In this document: positions 24,121-31,885 of the stretch, one piece after another
Position numbering within the stretch: position 1 is the stretch's first letter
How the letters are laid out: each line of letters starts with the position of its first letter
Assembly (NCBI RefSeq): GCF_024295805.1
Contig: NZ_JANCLX010000011.1
Location: 124,001 to 188,000, forward strand
Direction of reading: 5' to 3'
From: Streptomyces cucumeris
GTDB lineage: Bacteria; Actinomycetota; Actinomycetes; Streptomycetales; Streptomycetaceae
Length of the DNA: 64,000 bases
The notes under the pieces: model-generated
The model's database searches: none
The model's input: only the letters and a program-made list of their open reading frames with translations
Told to the model about the DNA's origin: nothing
Made by a program: the position numbers and the translations under genes

Positions 24121-25026
24121 TCAGGAGAAGACCACGACCTTGTCCCCGGCCTTCACCTGGCCGAAGACCGAGGCGAGCTTCTTCTTGTCCCGGACGTTGA
24201 CACAGCCGTGCGAGGCACCGGCGTAGCCACGGGCCGCGAAGTCGGCCGAATAGTGCACCGCCTGGCCGCCGCTGAAGAACATCGCGTACGGCATCGGGGT
24301 GTGGTAGATCGTCGAGACATGGTCCCGGCTCTTGAAGTTGACCTGGAACAGACCCTCCCGGGTCGGGGTGTACTGCGAGCCGAAGCGCACATCCATCGCG
24401 GAGACCACCCGCCCGTCCACCATCCAGGCCAGGGTGCGGCTGCTCTTGCTGATGCACAGCACCCGCCCGGTCAGACAGCGCCGGTCGGGCTCGGCCGGCG
24501 GCAGGGTGGTCGGCGGATACAGCTCGTCCCGCGCGGGCGGCCGGGTCCGGGAGCGCAGCGAGTCCAGGGTGCGCCGGTCCACCGAACCGGTGGCCACCAG
24601 ACCGTGGCCGCGCTGGTAGGAGAGGACCGACGCCCGGGTGACCGAGCCGTAGTACCCGGTGGGATTGCGCCCGAACAGACCCAGTTGGCGCAGCCGCGCC
24701 TGGAGGTCCCGCACCCGCTCACCGCTGGTGCCCACCGCGATCACCACCGGGGCCGCCCGGGGCGCGGTGTCCCGCCGGGGCACATGGGCGGGCGGCCGCA
24801 CCGGACGCGCCCGGGCCGGGGTGCGCTCGGCCTCCGGCCGGGGGGTGTGGGTGAAGGTGCGGTGCGGACGCGGGGCGTCCCGCGCGGGGGCGCTGGTACT
24901 CGTCCGGGCCTGGGGTCTGTCCTGGGGCCGTCCGTCCGTGGTCACCGACCCCGCCCTGCACCCCGCGAGGAGCGCCGTGGCCGTGGCCGTGGCGAGCGCG
25001 GCGCGGATCACCGGCATCCGGTGCAT
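24121..25026 (-). CDS. L,D-transpeptidase lipoprotein with peptidoglycan-binding domain
   Basis: 301 residues. The signal peptide ends in lipobox ALLAGC. A Pro/Arg-rich linker leads to a PG-binding type 1 domain (SGERVRDLQARLRQLGLFG, then YYGSVTRASVLSYQRGHGL). The YkuD catalytic domain ends with the active-site segment YAGASHGCVNV, whose nucleophile is Cys275. It forms 3-3 cross-links or attaches groups to peptidoglycan outside the membrane and resists most beta-lactams by mechanism. ATG 25026 follows GGGGGGATGAG. It is divergent from the mutase gene. Confidence 0.9.
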   Translation of the reverse strand: MHRMPVIRAALATATATALLAGCRAGSVTTDGRPQDRPQARTSTSAPARDAPRPHRTFTHTPRPEAERTPARARPVRPPAHVPRRDTAPRAAPVVIAVGTSGERVRDLQARLRQLGLFGRNPTGYYGSVTRASVLSYQRGHGLVATGSVDRRTLDSLRSRTRPPARDELYPPTTLPPAEPDRRCLTGRVLCISKSSRTLAWMVDGRVVSAMDVRFGSQYTPTREGLFQVNFKSRDHVSTIYHTPMPYAMFFSGGQAVHYSADFAARGYAGASHGCVNVRDKKKLASVFGQVKAGDKVVVFS

Positions 25027-25171
25027 CTCATCCCCCCAGTCCACCCGGTCCACTGATATTTCGCCCGGGATGTTTCCCGGGGCTGCCGTCCGGCGAACAT
25101 CGACGCATGCTGTGAAAGAGGGCCCGAACCGGGACAAGAGCCGGTATCAGCCACCAGGAAGGCGTGGAGCG

Positions 25172-26761
25172 ATGGCGCGCGAGTCGGAGTCGGGTTTCCC
25201 CGTCGACCCGGTGTACGGACCCGGCGCGCTCACCGGCCGGGACCCGGACGCGCTGCTGGGCGAGCCCGGGGCGTACCCCTTCACCCGTGGGGTCTACCCG
25301 ACGATGTACACCGGCCGCCCCTGGACCATGCGGCAGTACGCCGGGTTCGGCACCGCCACCGAGTCCAACGCCCGCTACCGCCGGCTGATCGAGCACGGCA
25401 CCACCGGGCTCTCCGTCGCCTTCGACCTGCCGACCCAGATGGGGTACGACTCCGACGCCGAACTGGCCCACGGCGAGGTCGGCAAGGTGGGCGTGGCCAT
25501 CGATTCGGTCGAGGACATGCGGGTGCTGTTCGACGGCATCCCGCTGGACCGGGTCTCCACCTCCATGACCATCAACGCGCCCGCCGCGCTGCTGCTGCTC
25601 CTCTACCAACTCGTGGCCGAGGAGCAGGGGGTGACGGGCGACCAGCTCACCGGCACGATCCAGAACGACGTGCTCAAGGAGTACATCGCGCGCGGGACCT
25701 ACATCTTCCCGCCCGGGCCCTCGCTGCGGCTGGTCGCCGACACCTTCAAATACTGCCGGGCCGAGCTGCCCCGGTGGAACACGATCTCGATCTCCGGCTA
25801 CCACATGGCCGAGGCCGGGGCCTCACCCGCGCAGGAGATCGCCTTCACCCTGGCCGACGGCATCGCGTACGTGCGCACGGCGGTGGCCGCGGGCATGGAC
25901 GTCGACGACTTCGCGCCCCGGCTGTCGTTCTTCTTCGTCTCCCGCACCACCCTGCTGGAGGAGGTCGCCAAGTTCCGTGCCGCGCGGCGGATCTGGGCGC
26001 GGGTGATGCGGGAGGAGTTCGGCGCCCGGGACCCCAAGTCGCAGATGCTGCGCTTCCACACCCAGACCGCGGGGGTCCAGCTCACCGCGCAGCAGCCCGA
26101 GGTCAACCTGGTGCGGGTCGCGGTGCAGGGGCTCGCGGCCGTCCTCGGCGGCACCCAGTCGCTGCACACCAACGCCTTCGACGAGGCCATCGCGCTGCCC
26201 ACGGACAAGTCCGCCCGGCTGGCGCTGCGCACCCAGCAGGTGCTGGCGTACGAGACGGATGTGACGGCCACCGTCGACCCGTTCGCGGGCTCGTACGCCG
26301 TCGAGGCGCTGACCGACGCGGTCGAGGCCGCCGCCCTGGACCTGATGCGGCGGGTGGAGGACCGGGGCGGTGCCGTGGCCGCCATCGAACAGGGCTTCCA
26401 GAAGGAGGAGATCGAGCGCAACGCCTATCGCATCGCACGGGAGCAGGACGACGGCGAGCGGGTGGTGGTGGGCGTCAACCGCTTCCGGCTGGAGGAGGAA
26501 GAGCCCTATCAGCCGCTGCGGGTGGACCCGGCGATCGAGGACCGGCAGCGCGAGCGGCTGGCGGGGCTGCGCGCCGGGCGCGACGGGGAGGCGGTCCGTA
26601 CGGCGCTGGTGGCGCTGAAGAAGGCGGCGGAGAGCGAGCCGGGCACGGCCAATGTGCTCTATCCAATGAAGGACGCGCTGGCGGCACGGGCCACGCTGGG
26701 CGAGGTGTGTGACGCGTTGCGCGAAGTGTGGGGCACGTATGTGCCCGCTGATGCATTCTGA
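25172..26761 (+). CDS. Methylmalonyl-CoA mutase-type large subunit (no B12 domain)
   Basis: 529 residues forming the acyl-CoA TIM barrel only. The C-terminal cobalamin-binding domain (DxHxxG) is absent, so a separate small subunit is needed and is not in this window. Residues that distinguish substrates in this family are methylmalonyl-CoA-like: Tyr56 in RQYAGFG and Arg174 in EYIARGTY, where isobutyryl-CoA mutases have Phe and Gln. ISGYHMAEAGA carries the active-site His. The ATG at 25172 is preceded by a weak GGAG four bases upstream; AGGAAGG lies farther off. It probably interconverts methylmalonyl-CoA and succinyl-CoA, supplying extender units or draining propionyl-CoA. Confidence 0.87.
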   Translation: MARESESGFPVDPVYGPGALTGRDPDALLGEPGAYPFTRGVYPTMYTGRPWTMRQYAGFGTATESNARYRRLIEHGTTGLSVAFDLPTQMGYDSDAELAHGEVGKVGVAIDSVEDMRVLFDGIPLDRVSTSMTINAPAALLLLLYQLVAEEQGVTGDQLTGTIQNDVLKEYIARGTYIFPPGPSLRLVADTFKYCRAELPRWNTISISGYHMAEAGASPAQEIAFTLADGIAYVRTAVAAGMDVDDFAPRLSFFFVSRTTLLEEVAKFRAARRIWARVMREEFGARDPKSQMLRFHTQTAGVQLTAQQPEVNLVRVAVQGLAAVLGGTQSLHTNAFDEAIALPTDKSARLALRTQQVLAYETDVTATVDPFAGSYAVEALTDAVEAAALDLMRRVEDRGGAVAAIEQGFQKEEIERNAYRIAREQDDGERVVVGVNRFRLEEEEPYQPLRVDPAIEDRQRERLAGLRAGRDGEAVRTALVALKKAAESEPGTANVLYPMKDALAARATLGEVCDALREVWGTYVPADAF

Positions 26762-26833
26762 GCGGTCCGGGGTGCACGGACGGGAGTCCGGGTTCATGGA
26801 CGGGACCGCGGACGACGGCGAGGGGGCGGGCCG

Positions 26834-27460
26834 ATGGGGGCCGGACGGGTACGGGGCGCGGCGGCCGTGGGGCTGGTGCTGGTGATGGCGGCGCTCACGG
26901 GATGCGGCGGCGACGGTGACGGTGGGGGCGGCGGGGGCGGCCGGGACCCGCGCGGCGGCCCCGCCCCCAGCGTGAGTGTCACGACGGGCGCCCCGGCGGA
27001 CACCGGAGCGCCCCGCACCGCCACACCGCTCGCGGAGCCGCTGCGTCTGCTGCCCGTGGTGATGTCGGCCCCCGGGACCTGTCCGAGCGTGCCGTTCACC
27101 GCGGACCCGGACGGCTACGCCACGTACCAGGACCGGGAGGAGATCTGTTACGTGGTCCGGCCGGACGACGGGATGACCGTCGACGAGCCCCGGTCCGCCG
27201 AGGCGAGCTATGACGAGAACGGCGGTGGCCACATCGTCACCGTCACCTTCAACAGCCGGGACGCCGCACGCTTCGCCCGGCTCACCCAGGAGCTCTCCAC
27301 CCAGCAGGCCCCGGGGAACGAGCTCGCGATCGTGCGCGACGGCCGGGTGCTGTCCGCCCCCTCGGTGGCGAGCTCCATCACCGGCGGCACGGTGGTCATC
27401 TCGGGCAGCTTCACCGCTGCGTCCGCGCGCGAACTGGCCCGCGGCCTCGGCGGCGGGTGA
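26834..27460 (+). CDS. Lipoprotein with SecD P1-head-like domain
   Basis: 208 residues. Signal peptide with lipobox AALTGC, then a Gly-rich linker. The C-terminal 90 residues (VTVTFNSRDAARFARLTQEL, ELAIVRDGRVLSAPSVASSI, TGGTVVISGSFTAASARELA) resemble the P1 head subdomain of SecD. The protein has no SecD membrane part. A role in late protein export or folding is suggested by the domain only. The ATG at 26834 is preceded by GGGCGG. It lies 72 bp after the mutase gene. Confidence 0.8.
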   Translation: MGAGRVRGAAAVGLVLVMAALTGCGGDGDGGGGGGGRDPRGGPAPSVSVTTGAPADTGAPRTATPLAEPLRLLPVVMSAPGTCPSVPFTADPDGYATYQDREEICYVVRPDDGMTVDEPRSAEASYDENGGGHIVTVTFNSRDAARFARLTQELSTQQAPGNELAIVRDGRVLSAPSVASSITGGTVVISGSFTAASARELARGLGGG

Positions 27461-27474
27461 GCGACACTGGGGTC

Positions 27475-27687
27475 ATGTCTGCTCCCCGCCGCGCCTGTCC
27501 GGTCTGCACCCGAGAGATCGCGGTCGTGGGCGGGCGGTTCGCCCGCCACGATCCGCCGGGCCGCCGCTCCGACTACGAACTGGTCTCCTGTCCGGGGTCG
27601 CGGCGAATCGCGCCGCTGCTCAGCGCCCCGCCGAAACTGTTCGGCGGGGACGAGCCGCCGACGGGCGGACAGCAGGCGCTGTTCTGA
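27475..27687 (+). CDS. Small Cys-containing hypothetical protein
   Basis: 70 residues. RACPVCTREIAVVGGRFARH opens the protein with a CxxC, and a third cysteine is in LVSCPGS, so a partial zinc knuckle is possible. The C terminus is Gly/Pro-rich. The ATG at 27475 is used; an in-frame GTG at 27457 that overlaps the previous stop (GTGA) is a real alternative. Function is not recognised. Confidence 0.65.
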   Translation: MSAPRRACPVCTREIAVVGGRFARHDPPGRRSDYELVSCPGSRRIAPLLSAPPKLFGGDEPPTGGQQALF

Positions 27688-27727
27688 TCCCCGCTCCCGC
27701 GCCCCGGAGGGCCGTCCCCGCCCGCGC

Positions 27728-29155
27728 TCAGGCGGCGGCGCCGAACCATCGCGGCAGCCGGGCGAGCAGCTCCCGCTGATCCTCACCGGCCCACACCACA
27801 TGGCCGTCCGGCCGCAACAGCACCGCGGGCACCTCCAGTTCGTCGCTGACATCCACGATGTGGTCGATCCGGTCCGCCCAGCCCGCCACCGACAGCCGCC
27901 CTGTCTGGTCGAGCAGCAGCCCGCGGCCGCGGTGCGTCAGCTCGTAGAGACGGCCGCGCTCCTTCAGCTTCAGGTCCCGCATCCGCAGCCCCAGCAGTTC
28001 ATGGCCCTCGCCGACGTCGTAGCGGACCGAGACCGCGGTGATCATCCCGGTCACGTACCGGTTCACCTCCTCGAAGTCCATCAGCCGGGAGAACAGCTCA
28101 CGCAGCGCGGTCGCGCCCGGATCGGTGCCCAGCAGTGTGATCTGCGCGCGGGTGTTCTCCAGTACGGCCGCGCCCACCGGGTGCCGTTCGGAGTGGTAGC
28201 TGTCCAGCAGCCCTTCCGGGGCCCAGCCGCCCACCGCCGCGGCCAGCTTCCAGCCGAGATTGAACGCGTCCTGCACACCGAGGTTGAGCCCCTGTCCGCC
28301 GGTCGGCGGGTGGATATGCGCCGCGTCCCCGGCCAGCAGCACCCGGCCGACCCGGTAGCGCTCGGCCTGCCGGGTGGCGTCGCCGAACCGGGACAGCCAG
28401 CGCGGTGAGTGCGCGCCGAAGTCGGTGCCCGCGACGGCCCGCAGCCGCTGGGTGAACTCCTCGAAGGTCGGCTCGGCCGCACGGTCCTCCGCCACCCCGT
28501 CGGCGGGTACGACGACACGGCACACCCCGTGTTCACCGGGGGTGACGCCGAACCGTAGCTGGGTCCTGCGGACCTCCGCGACGACGGCCGCGACCGTCGC
28601 CGGATCCTCGGTCATCTCCATTTCGCCCAGCAGCGTCTCGACCGTGGCGGGCAGACCGGGGAAACCGACGCCGAGCCGCTTGCGCACCGTGCTGCGGCCG
28701 CCGTCACAGCCGACCAGGTAGCGCGAGCGCAGCCGGGTCCCGTCGGCCAGTTCGACCGTCACCCCGTCCTCGTCCTGGCTCAGCCCGGTCACTTCGTGGC
28801 CGCGCCGGATCTCGGCGCCCAGTTCCAGGGCGCGTTCGTTCAGCAGCCGTTCGGTGACCGGCTGCGGGGTGGCGACGCCGTAGGGGTGGGCCGTGTCCAG
28901 CCGGTCCGGCCACGGTGTGACGATGCCGCCGAAGAGACCTCCGGCCTGGAACGTCTCACTGACCGCCAGGAACCGGTCGAGCAGACCGCGCTGGGCCATC
29001 AGCTCGACGCTGCGGGTGTGCAGCCCCTGTCCGCGGGACTGGCTCGTCGGCTCGGTCAGCTTCTCCAGCACGACCGTCCGCACCCCGGCCAGCCGCAGTT
29101 CGCAGGCCAGCATCAGCCCGGTCGGACCACCCCCGGCGATGATCACATCGATCAT
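27728..29155 (-). CDS. rox: Rifampicin monooxygenase (Rox-type flavoprotein)
   Basis: 475 residues, group A FAD/NAD(P)H hydroxylase. FAD motifs: VIIAGGGPTGLMLACELR at the N terminus, YLVGCDGGRSTVRK in the middle, RVLLAGDAAHIHPPTGGQGL near residue 280. Several segments (GGWAPEGLLDSYHSERHPVG, RGLLLDQTGRLSVAGW, the C-terminal LLARLPRWFGAAA) are those I recall from Streptomyces Rox enzymes, which hydroxylate and linearise rifampicin. The ATG at 29155 follows GGGGGA. A rifamycin-associated-element-like inverted repeat lies at its promoter, independently supporting the call. Other aromatic hydroxylases remain possible. Confidence 0.83.
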   Translation of the reverse strand: MIDVIIAGGGPTGLMLACELRLAGVRTVVLEKLTEPTSQSRGQGLHTRSVELMAQRGLLDRFLAVSETFQAGGLFGGIVTPWPDRLDTAHPYGVATPQPVTERLLNERALELGAEIRRGHEVTGLSQDEDGVTVELADGTRLRSRYLVGCDGGRSTVRKRLGVGFPGLPATVETLLGEMEMTEDPATVAAVVAEVRRTQLRFGVTPGEHGVCRVVVPADGVAEDRAAEPTFEEFTQRLRAVAGTDFGAHSPRWLSRFGDATRQAERYRVGRVLLAGDAAHIHPPTGGQGLNLGVQDAFNLGWKLAAAVGGWAPEGLLDSYHSERHPVGAAVLENTRAQITLLGTDPGATALRELFSRLMDFEEVNRYVTGMITAVSVRYDVGEGHELLGLRMRDLKLKERGRLYELTHRGRGLLLDQTGRLSVAGWADRIDHIVDVSDELEVPAVLLRPDGHVVWAGEDQRELLARLPRWFGAAA

Positions 29156-29213
29156 TGACAATCCCCCGTTTCCGCAGGTCATCGCTTTCGGACGGTGAAT
29201 TCTGCGGTACGGA

Positions 29214-29236
29214 GGGGGCCTTGCCGCAAGGCCCCC
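29214..29236 (-). promoter_or_regulatory. Rifamycin-associated element (RAE)-like inverted repeat
   Basis: GGGGGCCTTGC (29214-29224), one central base, then GCAAGGCCCCC (29226-29236): a perfect 23-bp inverted repeat. On the minus strand it starts five bases after a TATAGC -10 (29247-29242), so it covers the transcription start of the monooxygenase. It resembles the RAE described upstream of rifamycin-inactivation genes in actinomycetes; the similarity is from memory. Confidence 0.8.
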
Positions 29237-29257
29237 GGTGCGCTATACGTTGAGAGT

Positions 29258-29283
29258 GGCAAGGAGCGGTCGAGCTCCTTGCC
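29258..29283 (-). terminator. Hairpin between the B3/4 gene and the monooxygenase promoter
   Basis: GGCAAGGAG (29258-29266) and CTCCTTGCC (29275-29283) pair perfectly around an eight-base loop. It lies about 50 bp after the B3/4 gene stop and upstream of the RAE promoter, so it probably ends B3/4 transcription. Confidence 0.65.
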
Positions 29284-29331
29284 TTTGTCGTGGTGCCCGC
29301 GGTGTGTGCGGACCCCGTGGCGTGGCCGCCG

Positions 29332-30045
29332 TCAGCCGCCCGTCACCAGCCGGGACGCGAGCCGCACCCCGGGGCTGCTCTCGGCCAGTGCCTCGGTGAG
29401 CTGGTCACCGGCCGCCTTCAGCGCGATGTCGTCCAGCGGCCCGAGCGCGTCCAGGACGAAGAACGCCCGGGTGGTGGTGTGGGTGAGCCGGGTGCGGACG
29501 CACTGGCGCCAGTTCCAGCGGCGGCAGGTGACGCCCGCGTCGTCCCGCCAGACCACCTCGCCCGGCGCGGGGTGCTCGGTGACGGTCTCGCCCCCGGCCG
29601 TGGTCGCGAAGTCCTCCTCGCCGGTGGCGCGGACCAGCTGTGCGGGGCCGCTGTAGTGGTCCAGGTCCTCACCGCCCAGGGGCACCGCGTGGGTGACCGA
29701 GACCGCGTTGTAGAGGTCGGTCAGCCGGTCCACCCGGGGCAGTCCGGCGCCGACCCGGCGCAGCAGGGCCTCCGCGCTGGGCCGGGTGCGCTGTGGCTTG
29801 GCCCCGAAGCCGCGGAACGCCTCGCGCCAGGCGGCGAGGTGCGGGTCCTCCTCCACCGGCCCGTCCCCGAACCGCTCCCGGGCGGCCGACTCGGCCTCGG
29901 CCAGCAGGCGTTCGCTCAAGCCGTCACTCGGTCCGGGGCGCAGCCCCTCCGCGGTGATGAGCAGTGCGCGGTAGTCGGGGCGCAGCGCGTGGACGGCCGG
30001 GTCGATGGCGGCGGACTCCAGCCAGCCCGCTACGTCGTTGATCAT
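29332..30045 (-). CDS. B3/4 (tRNA-binding) domain protein
   Basis: 237 residues matching the B3/4 domain of phenylalanyl-tRNA synthetase beta as a stand-alone protein: PDYRALLITAEGL, WREAFRGFGAKPQRTRPSAE, GLPRVDRLTDLYNAVSVTHA, VPLGGEDLDHY. Free-standing B3/4 proteins may act in amino-acid or tRNA editing, but this is not established. The ATG at 30045 has GGGAGAG upstream. It may be unrelated to the downstream monooxygenase, since a hairpin and a promoter separate them. Confidence 0.85.
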   Translation of the reverse strand: MINDVAGWLESAAIDPAVHALRPDYRALLITAEGLRPGPSDGLSERLLAEAESAARERFGDGPVEEDPHLAAWREAFRGFGAKPQRTRPSAEALLRRVGAGLPRVDRLTDLYNAVSVTHAVPLGGEDLDHYSGPAQLVRATGEEDFATTAGGETVTEHPAPGEVVWRDDAGVTCRRWNWRQCVRTRLTHTTTRAFFVLDALGPLDDIALKAAGDQLTEALAESSPGVRLASRLVTGG

Positions 30046-30130
30046 GGTTCTCTCCCTGCGGTGGCGCGCTCGCGCGTGGATCCGGCTGGTCCACTATGGC
30101 ATACGGTGCGGTGCAGCATGCTGGACCGTG

Positions 30131-30162
30131 GGGGTGGGGCCCACGGGGGCGGGCCCCACCCC
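30131..30162. promoter_or_regulatory. Strong GC hairpin upstream of the alpha/beta hydrolase gene
   Basis: GGGGTGGGGCCC (30131-30142) and GGGCCCCACCCC (30151-30162) form a perfect 12-bp stem between divergent genes, 57 bp before the hydrolase start. It could be an attenuator in the leader or a transcript-stabilising element. Confidence 0.55.
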
Positions 30163-30216
30163 GGAACGGTGGGCAGCCCGATGGCGGTGCGACCGGTGCG
30201 GACGGGAGCCTTCTGC

Positions 30217-30257
30217 GTATGGATCAGACCTGTATGGATCAGACCTGTATGGATCAG
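30217..30257 (+). repeat. 15-bp tandem repeat carrying three start codons
   Basis: GTATGGATCAGACCT occurs twice (30217-30231, 30232-30246) and a third partial copy follows (30247-30257). Each copy carries an in-frame ATG, giving an N terminus of MDQTC-MDQTC-MDQ. Confidence 0.95.
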
Positions 30258-31505
30258 CGCACCTCCGGCCGTGGGCCGGACCGCAGGGGATTACTGGCCG
30301 CCGCGGCGTTCGCCGCACTGGGAGCGGCGGTCGCCGCGCCCGCCGCGCGGGCCGCGCCGCACCCCTCCGGCGGCCGGGCCCGGCTGACGCTGCCCGCCCC
30401 GACCGGGCCGTATCCCGTCGGCACCGTCTCCCGCCATCTCGTCGACCACACCCGCCCCGATCCCTGGGTGGCGGCCGGGCGCTCGCGTGAGCTGATGATC
30501 AGCGTCCGCTATCCCGCCCGGGACGTCGGGGGATATCCGCGCGCCGCGCAGCTACTGCCGGGCGAGGCGGCCGGTTTCGACCGGCTGAACTCCTTCACCG
30601 GTGTGCCGCAGGGGCGCGTCGACTGGGCCGCGACCCGGACCTTCGCGCACCGGGGCGCCCCGGCCGCGCGGCGCGGCACCGGCCGGTGGCCCGTGGTGCT
30701 CTACTCGCCCGGTGTCGGCGACCCGCGTTCGCTGGGCACCACCCTCACCGATGAGCTGGCCTCGTATGGATATGTCGTGGTCTGTGTCGACCACACCTAC
30801 GACGCGTCGGCGGTGGAGTTCCCGGACGGCCGGGTGGAGACCAGTCGGCTGCCGGAGGAGTGGGAGCGGGCCGAGCGCGAGGGGACGTTCACCGCCCTGC
30901 TGGAGAAGACCTGCGCGGTGCGGGTGGCCGACACCCGCTTCGTCCTCGACCGGCTTCAGACGCTGGTCCCGGCCGGGTCGGAGGTGTCGGCCGTCGGGAT
31001 GTTCGGACAGTCCGCGGGCGGGTTCGCGGCGGTGCAGGGTATGCACGACGACCGGCGGATCGCGGCGGCCGCGAACCTGGACGGTGTGCTGGCCCACGTC
31101 AGGGAGGACCACGACCCGGGGAACCTCTCGACCGCCGCGCGGGACGGGGTGGACCGGCCCGTGCTGCTCATGGGCATGGAGGGCAACGATCACCACACCG
31201 TGCCCTCATGGGGCGCGCTGTGGGACCACAGCACCGGCCCGCGGTGCGATCTGACGCTGCGCGGCTCGCGCCATGCGGCGTTCACCGACGCCGTCGCGCT
31301 GCTGCCGCAGATCGTCCGGCGGCTCGGCCTGCCGGCGAGTACCGTCACCGAGGTGCTCGGCACGGTCCGGCCGCGGCGGGCGATGGCCGCCGAGCGGGCC
31401 TGTGTGCGGGGGTTCTTCGACACCTGGCTGCGGGGCCGCGCCGGAGGTGGCGGGCTGCCGGACGGCCCGTCGGCGGGCGGTGCGGAGCTGCGGCGGGTGC
31501 GCTGA
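30219..31505 (+). CDS. Tat-exported alpha/beta hydrolase (PAF-acetylhydrolase-like)
   Basis: 428 residues if the first of three repeated ATGs is used (30219, 30234, 30249); only the first has a well-placed GGGAG (30204-30208). PDRRGLLAAAAFAALGAAVA is a twin-arginine signal, cut near ARAA. The catalytic serine is in GMFGQSAGGF. The family fold is visible in RWPVVLYSPGVGD, GYVVVCVDHTYDAS and the C-terminal GSRHAAFTDAV (probable catalytic His). It resembles secreted lipases/PAF acetylhydrolases of Streptomyces. Substrate unknown. Confidence 0.85.
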   Translation: MDQTCMDQTCMDQRTSGRGPDRRGLLAAAAFAALGAAVAAPAARAAPHPSGGRARLTLPAPTGPYPVGTVSRHLVDHTRPDPWVAAGRSRELMISVRYPARDVGGYPRAAQLLPGEAAGFDRLNSFTGVPQGRVDWAATRTFAHRGAPAARRGTGRWPVVLYSPGVGDPRSLGTTLTDELASYGYVVVCVDHTYDASAVEFPDGRVETSRLPEEWERAEREGTFTALLEKTCAVRVADTRFVLDRLQTLVPAGSEVSAVGMFGQSAGGFAAVQGMHDDRRIAAAANLDGVLAHVREDHDPGNLSTAARDGVDRPVLLMGMEGNDHHTVPSWGALWDHSTGPRCDLTLRGSRHAAFTDAVALLPQIVRRLGLPASTVTEVLGTVRPRRAMAAERACVRGFFDTWLRGRAGGGGLPDGPSAGGAELRRVR

Positions 31506-31559
31506 CGCGGGGCGCGGGGCGTAGCGGCCCGGAAGCAGCCCGCGCGACCCGGAAGCGGC

Positions 31560-31706
31560 CTAGAAGAAGAGTCCGAGCTGGACGGTGAGCATCGCGATCA
31601 CGATGGCGAGGGCCCATCCCGCGATGTGCTCCTTGAGCTGGTCGTCGTCCTTGGGCCCGCCGGTACGGGGACGGAGGCCGATGCGGCGCGCCGCTATGTC
31701 GGTCAT
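31560..31706 (-). CDS. Small single-helix membrane protein
   Basis: 48 residues: basic N terminus (ARRIGLRPRTGGPKDDD) and one C-terminal membrane helix (GWALAIVIAMLTVQLGLFF). The ATG at 31706 follows GAGG at eight bases. An upstream in-frame start would add 18 Ser-rich residues. The gene is divergent from the amidase gene. Not recognised; C-terminal tail anchoring is suggested by the layout. Confidence 0.6.
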   Translation of the reverse strand: MTDIAARRIGLRPRTGGPKDDDQLKEHIAGWALAIVIAMLTVQLGLFF

Positions 31707-31885
31707 ACGGGTGTCCTCGGTGCTCGGAGATGATCGTGATGAACGGGATGAATCGGTCACCCCACGCCTCCCCAGGGTGCGTGACGACCCACCCGGGGTA
31801 AAGGGGGAGTGGCCGAACTCACCCGTAGGCCGTGTACCGTCACGCCGTTCCGCGTGCGAATCCGTGCGAATCGAGGAGGTCCAGG

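Noticed and set aside
25172..26761. Isobutyryl-CoA mutase large subunit (IcmA)
   Set aside because: The discriminating Phe/Gln pair of IcmA is Tyr/Arg here.
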